64,000 nt of DNA from Calvatia gigantea (lineage: Eukaryota > Basidiomycota > Agaricomycetes > Agaricales > Lycoperdaceae): assembly GCA_025093985.1 (NCBI GenBank), contig JACAAK010000003.1, positions 1,240,001 to 1,304,000 on the forward strand. The letters run 5' to 3'. A program made the translations under genes and the position numbers. The notes beneath the pieces were generated by a model. That model was given only the letters and a program-made list of their open reading frames with translations. It was not told the origin of the DNA and did not search any database. Shown one piece after another: positions 37,100 through 48,572 of this stretch; positions within the stretch are counted from its first letter, which is position 1; each line of letters starts with the position of its first letter.

Positions 37100-39115
37100 A
37101 TGGCCGAAGTCGAGAAAGGATCCCAGGGAACTGGCAGTGATCAGGGTTCCGTGCAAGTATATGAGAGACCAAAAGGTCTCAAAGGCTTCTACTATCACCC
37201 TATCACTCAGGTTGTCATGCTTGGACTAGTTTGTTTCATGTGTCCAGGTGAATACTACCTTCTTCGAATTAACTGCCCCGTTGAATGTGCGTAGGTCTTT
37301 TTAACGCCTTGAACGGACTTGGTGGCGGAGGCCAGCTCGACGCTACAACGGGTGCAAATGCCAATTCCGCCCTCTATGCCACGTTTGCAGCAGGTGCTTT
37401 CTTTTCAGGGTAAGAAGCTCCTCCCATGTTCCGTCCCGGACGGGCTTTCTCATCTCCATCAAGATCAATTCACAATAAGTTGGGTCCTCGCTTGAGTCTT
37501 TTAATCGGCACTGCGGGATACCCTCTGTACATTGGGTCTTACTTGTGAGACTATACTCACTACTTGACGCATATGCGAAATTGAAACATGATTAGAGCCT
37601 ACAACATCCACCCCAATGCAGGTGGTTTTGTAATCGCTGCAGGAGCTATTCTTGGCCTCTGTGCCGGTCTGTTATGGACGGCGCAAGGTTCCATGATGCT
37701 ATCTTACCCTACAGAGGGCCAGAAGGGTTTATTCATTGGTATATTCTGGGCCATATTCAATCTTGGTGCGGTTGTTGGTGCATCCGTTTCCCTTGGTCAA
37801 AACTTCAGCTCTACGGTATGCGTGGCCTCGATTGGATAAGGTATAGGGCTCGCTAACGAACATCCACTAATCCTCTAGGCCAATTCTGGTGGGTCATAAC
37901 TGTTATTGTTTAGGATTTCACTGACGCTTGATACAACTCATGAATAGTGGGGAATGGGACTTATGTGAGGTCATAACACCAGTATTTCGGCATAAAGTCT
38001 AACAAGCGGTTCACTGTAGATTGGCTTCCTCATCTTGACGTTGGTTGGAGTCGTCATCCCTTTCTTGATGGCCGACCCCTCAAAGGTGATTCGTGCCGAC
38101 GGCACAAGAATTAAGATGCCTCTTAATCCAACCTGGAAAAGAGAGTTTGCGGGGTTGTGGATTACTCTTCGGACCGATCCCTACGTTCTTTTGCTATTTC
38201 CGATGTTCCTTGCTTCAAACTGGTTCTACACATGGCGTGAGTTCACCTCAGTTACTTTTTTTGCAGCAAACCACGAACGATCTATCCCTGCAGAGTTCAA
38301 TGATTACAACAACGGCCTATTCAATATTCGTGCGCGTTCGCTGAACAACCTTGTGTATTGGCTGGCGCAAATCGTCGGATCGCTCTCTATTGGTTTCGTC
38401 CTCGACCAGAAGAAACTTACCCGTCGCTTCCGTGCCTTTACTGGATGGGTCATTCTTTTCCTCATGGTGTTTGTCGTCCATATTTGGGCATACTTCTATC
38501 AAAAGTGAGCTATTTCCAAGTCTGGCGGTATTCCCTAGCTTAGGGCACAAAAACTAGGCAATACACCCGTCAGACATATCCGCCTGGTGTCCCGAGGATG
38601 GATATTTTCGACCACGGCTACGCAGGGCGCATCTTGGTTTACATTTTCTGCGGCTTGCTTGATGCAATGTGGCAGACAGCCGTTTACTGGTTCATGGGGG
38701 CCATGTCCAATGATCCTGCAAAGCTGGCCTATTTCACAGGCTTCTGTGAGTCCTCGTGAACACTAACGGCGATTCGACGCCTCATCTGATTGTGAATGAC
38801 GAAGATAAATCGATCCAATCTGCAGGAGCAGCTGGTTCCTGGGGCGCTGATGCAAGACACACCCCGTAAGGACTGCCACCCATTTACGTTCTCGAAGCGT
38901 CTCCTGATCTACTAATCTAGATATATGAATATGTTCCTCTCAACCTGGGTTCTCCTAGTTGCTGGGTTGATTTTTGCCCTCCCAGTTATGCAGATTCGCA
39001 TCAAGAACCAAACAGATCCTGCCGAAGATGCTGTGGAGTAGGACCATATTTCTCATTGCAATATGCTCCTGAATCAGAGACTGACCTCTCTTTCAGGCCT
39101 CGCGAAAAATCTTGA
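37100..39115 (+). CDS. UNC93-like multi-pass membrane protein (MFS-related), copy 1
   Basis: A polytopic protein of the UNC-93 / DUF895 type, related to the MFS fold; fungal members are unstudied and may be channels, regulators or transporters. Landmarks: FYYHPITQVVMLGLVCFMCP, GLFNALNGLGGGGQLDA, IHPNAGGFVIAAGAILGLCA, GLLWTAQGSMMLSYPTE, FWAIFNLGAVVGASVSLGQN, SNWFYTWQFNDYN, NIRARSLNNLVYWLAQIVGS and MGAMSNDPAKLAYFTGFYKS. It has about ten introns of 50-60 nt and two micro-exons of 10 nt (37879-37888) and 17 nt (37948-37964) that together encode ANSVGNGTY. The end is PREKS at 39113-39115. Frame intact. A tandem copy follows. Confidence 0.85.
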
Positions 39116-39789
39116 AAATCGCTCAACACACCCTTTATATTCTTAGCTATGACGCTTGGCATGCATTGATGATATGATGAGATGCCAATACGAGACTTCT
39201 CTATGTTACCTGATATTCAGATCTGTTGGACATTTAGGAACGTTGCGTTAACTTAGTGACTTAATGAACTCCGTTTGCTCGTGTGCCAAATTCAGTGATT
39301 CTAAAATTTATCGCTCCTGTGCGGTACTCCTGGCACATTACCAGAGTGTATATTTGTAACTCACGGGTCCTCTGGAGTCCCTCATGGTACGGGGAGAGGA
39401 GTGTAAGCAGGTGCAAGTAGGTGCAACCGTGCAAGCACCCATAAGGCCATGAACTTGCGGGGTTATTTGAAATTGAAGGTGATTCATTTAGCTGGTCACG
39501 CATCGCTTGCAAGGCTCAGCACTCCCCACATGGGGTGAAAGATCCGGCCATGGCGCCATCAACATGCTTTTTCCTCATTGAGTGAAGCATGCCCACATTA
39601 TCTCCCTTTTGCATGTTGAGTCGGGTGGCAACCTCCCAGGTTAGTCCATGGGTGGATGTTTGAGTGGACGGTGGAACCAAACTTCCTCGGCAAACGGTCC
39701 TTGGTCCCCATATTAAATAGTTTGGGCAAGGATCAAACCCCACCTCTTCACCCCTCTCTGCTACTCTCACCCGCCACACTGACTCCGAC
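39116..39789. other. Spacer between the UNC93-like copies
   Basis: 674 bp without coding signal; it includes the promoter of copy 2. Confidence 0.4.
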
Positions 39790-41861
39790 ATGAGCGACCA
39801 CGAGAAAGGCGATGGCACCAGTGCGAGCGAAAGCCAGTCTCAACTGTACGAACGCCCAACCGGCCTCAAGGGCTTGTATTATCATCCAGCAACTCAGGTT
39901 CGTCATTGCGTTTTGTTTTCTATTATTGGAGCTCACAACGGGTTATAATAGGTAACAATGCTCGGTTTCGTCTGTTTCATGTGTCCAGGCATGGAATACC
40001 TTCAACTACCTGTTTCTTTGTTCTCATATGGTCATTGGATCAGGTCTTTTCAATGCTTTGAATGGATTGGGAGCCGGAGGTCAAGTTGATTCCGCGACGA
40101 ACGCCAATGCGAACGCTACACTCTATGCGACTTTCGCATTCGCCGCGTTCTTTGCCGGGTACGTTCGTTGTTTCACAAGTATAAAACGACTGAATTTTTA
40201 CGCCATTCAATAGATCTGTGAACAACGTCCTGGGTTCTCGTCTGACCCTACTCCTCGGAAGTGTGGGATATGCACTCTACATCGGTTCCTACTTGTAAGC
40301 CTCACCTTATTTTCCTCTTTGCCATTAGTCTCACGAGTGTCCATCAAGGGCCATGAACATTCATCCGAATGCAGGCGGTTTCGTGATCGCAGCCGGTGCT
40401 ATTCTTGGTATTTGTGCCGGGCTGCTCTGGACTGCTCAAGGCTCCCTCATGCTCGCTTATCCCACGGAGAATCAAAAAGGTCGCTTCATCAGTATCTTCT
40501 GGGCCATCTTTAACTTGGGCGGAGTTGTGGGCGCGGCAGTATCGCTCGGCATCAACTTTCATTCCACGGTACGTTGTTTGTATCTTTGATGAACTTTGAT
40601 ATTCACTTTGCTCCGCCTCTAGGCTAACTCAGGTGAGTCTCGATTCAAAAACCAGGAACTCAATGCGTCGTTCTCACAAATTTCCCACCATCATAGTTGG
40701 AAACGGAACCTATGTGAGTTGCTCCCAGCAGTGGACTAATTGATATCGAAAGGCTCACGTCGTTCAAGATTGGTTTTTTGGTCCTCACATTGATTGGAGT
40801 GTTGATTCCTATGTTCATGGTTGATCCCGGCAAGATGGTTAGGACAGACGGGACAAGGGTTATCACTCCTCGCCATCCGTCTTGGAAGTCGGAATTCATC
40901 GGTCTCAAAGTGGCCATCCAGACAGACCCCCTTATCCTCATGCTTTTCCCTATGTTCTTCGCCTCGAATTGGTTCTATACCTGGCGTACGTCCTGCCTTG
41001 TTAGACATCGGTTTATCAGCTTGACGAATTGGTTCCAGAATTCAACGATTACAACGGCGCCCTCTTCAACATCAGAGCCCGTTCCCTGAATAATTTCATT
41101 TATTGGATCTCACAAATCATCGGGTCGCTGTTCATTGGTGTTATTCTTGATAGAAAAAATGTTCGTCGCAGAGTTCGTGCATTCACAGGGTGGGTCATTT
41201 TGTTCGCCATGGTCTGGGGTGTTCATATTTGGGCGTACTTCTATCAAAAGTCAGTAACCCTCGAATTATTTGATCAAGATACTCCAACCTCTTAATGTCC
41301 TAACTTAGGGGTTATACTCGAGAGTCCATTCCTCCCGAATCGCAGAAGATGGATATCTTCGATTCACCCTATGTCGGAAGAATATTCCTGTACGCCTTCT
41401 GTGGAATTCTGGACGCCACATGGCAGATCACGTCATATTGGATTATGGGCGCGATGTCCAATGATCCTGCCAAGCTTGCTTACTTCACCGGTCTATGTAT
41501 GTCTCCCCTCCTGCGCCTTCCTAACTTACCGTCCCCCTAACTCATCATGATGCGCTATAGATAAATCTATCCAATCTGCAGGAGCTGCTGGGGTTTGGCG
41601 AGCGGACGGCGTCAAACTCCCGTTCGTGTTTTGTTACAATTTCATCACCAGCTAATACTTTCCTCAGATTCATGAACATCTTCGTTTCGACTTGGGTCCT
41701 CCTCGTTGTTGGTCTCGTCTTCGCACTACCGATGATTCATTGGCGCGTCACCGACCAGACGGATTCCGCAGACGAAACCCAGTATGTGTCCGTTTTTCTC
41801 TATGTTACAAAAGTCAGCTAAAACAAGTCATAGTGCTTCACCTGAGCCGGAAAAAATATGA
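39790..41861 (+). CDS. UNC93-like multi-pass membrane protein, copy 2
   Basis: Paralogue of the preceding gene with the same order of blocks: LYYHPATQVTMLGFVCFMCP, GLFNALNGLGAGGQVDS, IHPNAGGFVIAAGAILGICA, FWAIFNLGGVVGAAVSLG, SNWFYTWQFNDYN and AGAAGVWRADGVKLPF. Intron positions are shared, including the 10-nt (40623-40632) and 17-nt (40697-40713) micro-exons. One difference is the intron after CFMCPG (39989-40043), which uses a GC donor where copy 1 uses GT. The C-terminus ends ASPEPEKI, unlike copy 1 (PREKS). The pair most likely arose by tandem duplication and has diverged at the termini. Frame intact. Confidence 0.85.
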
Positions 41862-42343
41862 GGCGTGGTCTCCATTGATTCTAATTTGGTAGTTCTAGGA
41901 TGATGAACTTTTCTCCTCACTCAGTAAACCGATGTTGTACATTGCACATTCCAGCTTCTCTGATATCGTGGATACCAGAAACTCAAATAAGTGATCCTTT
42001 AATTCCTTTTCGCCTTCTTTTATCCGAAATTCTTGTGGCTCTCCAAAGGAATACAATGGTCGGCTTGACCCGCGTTCATTGAGTTCTATATTCCACAGTC
42101 GCCTTGTGTCAGAATGTGCTTTGCCGCCAGCTGTCACCCCAAGCATTGAAGGGTAAACGCAAACGTGCGCCGCTAAGTGATAGTAAAGATGCCTTCGCAG
42201 TATCGGCTCGGGTCACTATGTCAGAACCATTTCTGCTCTCAGTGTAGAGCGTCACGAGACCAAACCTTTTTGAACGCCGAACATAAGAAGCTTATTAGCA
42301 AGCGATTAAAAGTATCAATCGATTAGGTATCTCTGATTTCACT
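41862..42343. other. Intergenic region upstream of LTA4H
   Basis: 482 bp; no gene or repeat seen. Confidence 0.4.
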
Positions 42344-44976
42344 ATGTCTGATCCCACAACCCAGTCCAACTATGATCAAATCGCAACAGAACACGTTGAT
42401 TTTGATTGGAAACTTGACTTCAAAACACGCACGGTTCAAGGAACGGCCACCCACCACCTGATTGTCAAAGGAGAAAGCGTTAACGAAGTCATGTTCGTAC
42501 TTTTTCAAATTCTGACCCGTCGTCCACAAATCCCACAATGGTTAGATTCGATACGAACAATCTAATAATCAAAGGTGCATCTGCGGAGGGCAAAGTAACA
42601 ACTGTGTGTCCCCAGCTTCTTTCAACTAGGGGGAGATGTCGTGACCTCAAGATCACTTTCTAGTTTAACATCAAGCCAAAACATGATGTTATGGGGTCGG
42701 CGGTCCATGTAACATTGCCATCAGAGCTGGTTAGGGGCGACAAAATTCAAGTCCAAATTCAATACGAGACCTCGCCCAAAAGCACAGCTCTCCAGTGGCT
42801 TGAGAAAGAGTGGGTGTAGACTGCCAACTGGAGGGGTGCATCTTAATACTGGTTCAGACAGACCCAAGGGAAACGCTTTCCGTACTTGTTTAGTCAATGT
42901 CAACCGATTTATGCGAGGGCTCTTGCCCCGGTGCAAGGTACGAACATCCCCACACTGAACGAACATTTCTTCCGACATTGAAGTGAACCTCAGATACCCC
43001 GTCCGCAAAAATTGTACGAGTTCTTGGGAAACGCTTCAATTCATATTCGTTCTCATCAGCTTCTGCAGACGTATTCTGCTAAAGTCACGTCTATTCTTCC
43101 TGTGCTCCTCTCCGCTGTCCGAGTTTCACCTCCTGCAAATGGACCTCCTCATGATAGCAAGATTATTGGTCAAGACGAGGTCACCTACTCCTACAACCAG
43201 GTGTGTGTATGTCATTTCTATACCTGATTATCTCCGACCTAGGAGACACCACAGCCCGTGCCTATCCCTTCTTATCTGATCGCCATCGCTGCGGGTAACA
43301 TCCACTTTCGTCCCTTCCCTCAGCCAGAAGGAAAAAATTGGACGAGTGGTATTTGGACCGAGCCGGAACTCTTGGACTCAGCTTACTGGGAATTTAGTGA
43401 GGATACAACTAAATTCCTAGCCAAAGAAGAGAGTGTCGTTACACCATATCATTTTGGCGTGTATGACCTCTTGGTCTTGCCTCCATCCTTCCCGTATGGC
43501 GGTATGGTTAGTGGCCTTCATGTTGGACATCGCGGTCTTGATATTGAAATGGCCTCACAGGAGAACGCTTGCTTGACGTTCCTTACTCCCAGTCAGCCCC
43601 AACTCTCAACTGTGACATTCACCGGGACTCACCGGTTCCTCCCATTCCAGCACTCCTAACAGGTGATAGAACGCTGGTCGATGTGGTCGTCCATGAACTC
43701 ACTCATTCGTGGTTTGGGAATGGCGTTACGTGGGTCCACCAGTCCAACTCATGGGTGTACTCATTTTCCGCTCTGTCAGGCATGCCGAAGCGAGCCACTT
43801 CTGGCTCAATGAAGGATGGACAACGTATATCGAGCGCGTCCTTCAGGAGTTCCTTCACTCACCAGCCCACCGCGCATTTTCTTATCTCATCGGCAATCGC
43901 GCTCTGAGGGAGGCCTTGGAAGGGTACCAAGATCGACCGAAGTATCAAAGGCTTGTGATTGATTTTGACAAGGGCGAAGATCCCGATGATGCGTATAGCA
44001 GCGTCCCCTATGAAAAGGGTGCTAACTTCCTCCTTCACATTGGTAGTTCTTGAACTTTCGTAACTTTCGCGGAGGATGCAAGGTTCTAATATGGCCTATA
44101 GAACGGACGCTCGGAGGGCTGGACGTGTTTTTGCCTTATGTCAAAGACTACGTATCGACTTTCATTGGGAAAAGTATCCGTACGGATGACTGGAAAGATC
44201 ACCTTTATGATTTTTTCCGCGATCAACCCGACAAAATAAGGGCGTTGGACACTATCAACTGGAAGGTGGGTTTTCAAACCCTTGCGATGAATCAGCACCG
44301 TGGTAAATCTTACTTCCTCCCAACAGGCATGGTTTTACGGAGAGGGCCTTGATTTGCCAGTCAGACTGGAATTTGACACAACCTTAGCGGCACAGGCTTA
44401 CGCACTTGCAGAACGCTGGAATGCTGCCAGATTAAAGTCGGGCCCGCCTGACCTTGACTTTAGGGAGACGGATCTTGAGAATTTCGACGGCAACCAAATC
44501 AGTCAGTCAGAGTTGAATTTTTGGACCCACGAAACAGGGCTCATTTCTTGGACACCTAGTTGCCTTTCTTGAGAAACTGGAATCCTATCCTCCTCTACCT
44601 TCTAACTTGGTCTCTCACCTCGGGTCTTTATATCGTCTATCTTCAACTTCCAATGCTGAGATCCGACTTCGTTTCTACGCTGTTGCTTTGGCTGATCCTA
44701 CTTCCCCCGCCGCAAAGACCTACGCCAGTGAAGCAGCAAATTGGGTTGTTGGTGATGATGGGAGTGGTGTGATTAAGGGTCGGATGAAGTTCTGCAGGCC
44801 AGTCTTTCGTTCAATTTACAAGGTGGATCAAAACCTTGCGGTTCAAAAATTCCTGACGGCCAAAGACTTCTTCCATCCGATCGCCCGGAAGTTAATTGAG
44901 AAGGTATGTAGGGTTGTTACCGGGCTTAACAGCTAATTAATTGGCTCATATCCTCTAGGATCTTAAACTGGTGTAG
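42344..44976 (+). CDS. Leukotriene-A4 hydrolase-type M1 aminopeptidase
   Basis: Zinc metallopeptidase of the M1/LTA4H (aminopeptidase B, yeast Lap2) group; hydrolyses N-terminal residues and in some members opens epoxides. The N-terminal beta domain starts MSDPTTQSNYDQIATEHVDF and includes LFSQCQPIYARALAPVQDTP. The exopeptidase motif appears as GGMENACLTF across an intron. The zinc site is VVVHELTHSWFGNGV with the downstream Glu in HFWLNEGWTTYIER, and the general-acid region is YEKGANFLLHIE. The C-terminal helical domain runs AFLEKLESYPPLPSNLVSHL to the end, DLKLV. Many small introns, all in frame, including 'GTGGGT...CAG' inside GVT|HAEASH. All catalytic residues I can check are present. Confidence 0.93.
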
Positions 44977-45056
44977 AAAACATAAGAATGGGATATAAAC
45001 ATGAATGTATGCTACTTCAGTGCCCTGCTATCGTGCGCAAATGAGATTCATGAAGG

Positions 45057-46333
45057 TCATTTAAATGAGCCCCAGATGTCACTGAAGGCGTCATCTTTCT
45101 TTGTGGAAGGGGTCCCAACTCCGGTAGCCGATCCAGAGGATGGGTTGCCCCATACATCGTTAGTATTGAAAAGATCGGTTTGTTGGGCAGGTAGAGTGGA
45201 TGTGTTCCAGACATTCTGTTGTGGGGGTGGCGCCCATCCAGAGCTAGCGCCCCAAGCACCAATTCCCGCGTTTCCAATCATGCTGGTTGATTGTAAGGAT
45301 TGTTGAGGGTGTGATGAGGCACTCCAGAGGCCAGAGCCGAATTGAGTCACCGGGTTAGCAGGGGGATTGCTAATGGGAGTTGAGTATAAGGAAAGGATAT
45401 CTTGTTTCAAATCTTTCCTGGGTTGTTCGGGTACGACATTGGTCGTGGTGGCCGAGGGAGGCGGGGGATGGAAGTCAAGAGAGAAAAGGTCATTCTGGGG
45501 GGCTGAGAGCTGTGTTGCCTGAGGACCTTGGGCAGATTGTTGTGTCGGGGTTTGGATGGGAGCGGATGTTGTGAAGTTCGCGGAGAGGAGCTGGTGTGCC
45601 TGTGGTTGTTGGCTCGTGACTCTTGAACCGCGTGTGCCACTGCTTTTAGAAAGATGGCTGGGTTGTGTTACTACTGCGGGTTCCTCTTGAGGCGGTGGTG
45701 CTGGCTCTGCCACCGAACCGTCCTCGAGTACGCTTGGGTCGGGTGGTGGACCGTCCATCGCCCACCGTCGCGACTCGTACTTCGAACGAATGAAAGATTC
45801 AATTTTGCTATAGCGGAAAACCTCAGTTAGAAATCAAATAGTTGAACTGTGTCATTACTGACTGTTCTGGGGGGACATGACCTGGCTTTAGATGGGCTTC
45901 CCAGTAAAGGTTGGCTCGCTTATTGCCCCACTTTTGGATAGACTGTCCTGAGTGAGCACCTGCGGAAGGAGAGGAAGTAGAACTACTCACCTTCATCTGC
46001 TCAGGGGTCCAAACATCCAAGTCAACGGATTTCACCTTGCTGATGTGGGTACCCATACCACGATGGATACCAGAGCATCGGATACACAGAAAGACGCCAC
46101 TAATCCAATATCATCAGAACCACCATCACGACAAACGAGCGTGATCGTACATATTCCAAGAAGCCCAGCGAGGATCTATAACACCAAAGTTGAGTGCAAT
46201 GTCAGGAGTAGTTCAGCAGTTGATGTCTACCATTACGTTTACAGTCTGCGCAGACTTTGTTTTCCGGTCGCTTAACGAGTTCTCTGAGAGTTCGTGCGTT
46301 GCGTTCTGCAGCAGCCTTGTCTTGCCTGGACAT
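45057..46333 (-). CDS. ArfGAP-domain protein (SMAP/Age2-like)
   Basis: GTPase-activating protein for Arf, acting in vesicle budding. The ArfGAP zinc finger is at the N-terminus: [15 protein letters not shown], then [17 protein letters not shown] (CxxC-x16-CxxC, with the arginine finger in CIRCSGIHR), followed by [20 protein letters not shown] and [17 protein letters not shown]. The rest is a Gln/Pro/Ser-rich tail with NDLFSLDFH and [11 protein letters not shown], which resemble clathrin/adaptor-binding DLF/DxF motifs, and ends [11 protein letters not shown]. Introns lie after CKRN, WNI, EQMK and PPEH. The frame is clean. By size and tail it fits Age2/SMAP. Confidence 0.88.
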
Positions 46334-46587
46334 GATGGTAAGTGGAGATGAGGCTGAGTATTGTGAACGACTTGATACACGAAATCTGCCACCACGTGAT
46401 TGGATCAGTGTAATAAACATGGACTCCACATGTTCGGTTCAACGTTCAACGTTCAGCGCTTAGCTCTGAGTTTAATGTTACAGGTGTCGTTACATATTTA
46501 AGTGTAGAGTTATATTATTGCGTAATTAATGGCCCTGACAAGCATCTCTATCTTGACATGAAAGAAACGTACGGATGAGTGTATAAC

Positions 46588-47521
46588 TCAATCTTTACCC
46601 AATTTGACATGATATTTAGTGAGTGAAATCATCACAGGTACAACCCAGAATGCGTGCGCTACCCAAATCACTGTGGAAAGTCAGTAAGACCTAAAATCAT
46701 AGAAGATTGGAAGCCCACTTGTGAAAGCATTTCCGATCCCTGCAATGAGCTTGGGACCTTGGGTTCCCTGGTTCTGGATACTCGAGTTGAAGTCTTGGAC
46801 GGCCTTTCCAAACCACATGCGAAGAATAAGGAAGGCGGTCAGACCTGGGTACCCGGGAAGGAATTTAGTCCTGAGAGTCAACCAGGATCAGGTAAACGTA
46901 CCGATCATGAATCCCATGAAGCCGATGCCTGCAGAAACACTCTGGAGCAATGGGGTTTCAACTGCAGATCCGACCTTGCCCAGTTTGTTGCGGAGAGAGA
47001 TAAGAGTGAAGGTGATGAGGAAAGCGACATCCAATGCGAAAGCAATCGAAATGAACACAGGAGTGGATGAAGGTGGGGCATACAACAATGAGCCTGGGGC
47101 ATTTGCGGGAAGTCGTGAAAGATCTGAATAGGTTCATGTTGGGTAATGGGGTCTCGGTCTGACTGGGAAAGGTGCTCACCAAATTGTGGAGAGACACTCG
47201 GAAGTGTGCAGTTTACTGGCGCGTCATTGTTACTGCGTGCACACGAACCTGCAGCATTCAAGCTTTAATCCCAAGGACGAGAGATGTGCAGGTGGTGGCA
47301 CAATACATACCAAGGGGCCCCAAGAATACGCTAGGGCCATCAATCTTCTGACCAGGTCCAGGTTGAACCAAGATTGTGGATGGGCCAACAGTCAAAAGTG
47401 CAACTTGATCATGCAAGAGGAGAGTAGGAGCCAAAAATGCGAAAACGGAGAGGATCATCGCAGTTAAAGCAAGCAAGGGCGCGAGGTAAAGCGTGGCAGC
47501 TTTAGAGATCCCAGCAATCAT
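46588..47521 (-). CDS. Multi-TM membrane protein, possibly SUR7/PalI-like
   Basis: Starts MIAGISKAATLYLAPLLALT, with a first helix (LAPLLALTAMILSVFAFLAP), an outer loop with two Cys (SCARSNNDAPVNCTL), further helices (VFISIAFALDVAFLITFTLI and SAGIGFMGFMIGT...LTAFLILRMWF) and a last one, MIWVAHAFWVVPVMISL, ending KYHVKLGKD. The single N-terminal helix, loop, then three helices is the layout of SUR7/PalI proteins of the cell cortex, but sequence similarity is weak by eye. At 46845-46897 a normal 53-nt intron leaves the frame off by one; a 27-nt intron (46871-46897) would keep it but inserts charged residues in a helix. Confidence 0.5.
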
Positions 47522-48572
47522 TTTGGGTCGATCAACCGTTTAGAGGGAGATGATTATAAGATGTTTTGGTCGTGAGTTGCAAGGAAGTAAGAGATTGTAG
47601 TATGAGGCACGGCTAGCGGCCTCGGATGAAGAAAAAAGAAAGGAAAGGAAAATGCAGAGGCAAGACACAGTCTACCGGTAGACGTGTACCCAGTTGTCCT
47701 CTAGGTTTTATACAAACCAAGGAGTTTTCATTGCAGAGCAGACACATTTGGAGAACAAAGGCAGCCACCAACAAGGTATCAACAGGGTGCATGAAGCGTA
47801 ATTACTTATTGTCCATCCAAACTCCTCTTGACAATTAGGTAACGGGCGCGTTCCCAGTCGGGCGTTGTGGGTTTTCTCTCTTGGAAAGCAGAAGTAAAGG
47901 TAGAAGTTCTGAAACATCGCCTCGGTTGTTAGGAGGCCGTGGCCGTTGTTCAGTTGCCGGAAAATATCTGTATAGCACCATTAAAGAACCACTTTGTACA
48001 CATGGTAGTGACGGAAATAAGCTGTCCTCCACGCCACATATACACATTGCCTCGGGGAAAAAAGAACCAAAGAACCAAGTATTAGAGGGAAAGAAGGAGA
48101 AGAACAGAAGTTCGTAAATAACAGATGAAGTTGTTGAGGGAATATGGAAACATTGATGTTGCTTTTTTTTACCAGTCAGTCAAAAGAAACACGGAGAGAC
48201 AAAAATTATCAAACGAAAGTAGGTAAAAAACATAATTGCGCGTTAGGGTCCATCCAATCATCGGGAAAGGGAGTGATGAAGGGTGGAGGTTACAATGCGA
48301 TGCATGCAAGATGCGGGCCAGTCGACAAGTGCGTAGTGAGATACCACTGTGCTAATACTGCGCGTCGAGTACATGGGGTATCTTGTAGTGCTAAGGTTTG
48401 ACTGCTGTGAAGTGGTTCCAAAGAAGGTGAAGATATGGAAATAAGTGGTGGGGGGATATCTTGCAGGGGTAGGTGTTAGATCAGAGGAATGGCAACAATG
48501 CTTGGGATATATATAAAGAATTGATGCAGGATGTAACGAATAGCAAGTCCGATAAGAGATCGTCCGGGTTAA
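47522..48572. other. Intergenic region upstream of the multi-TM gene
   Basis: About 1,050 bp; it holds the promoter of the multi-TM gene and the 3' UTR of the BNI4-like gene. No RNA gene or repeat found. Confidence 0.4.

Noticed and set aside
46681..46881. Stand-alone ORF reading LTLRTKFLPGYPG...
   Set aside because: It is the fourth-helix exon of the multi-TM gene run into flanking intron sequence.
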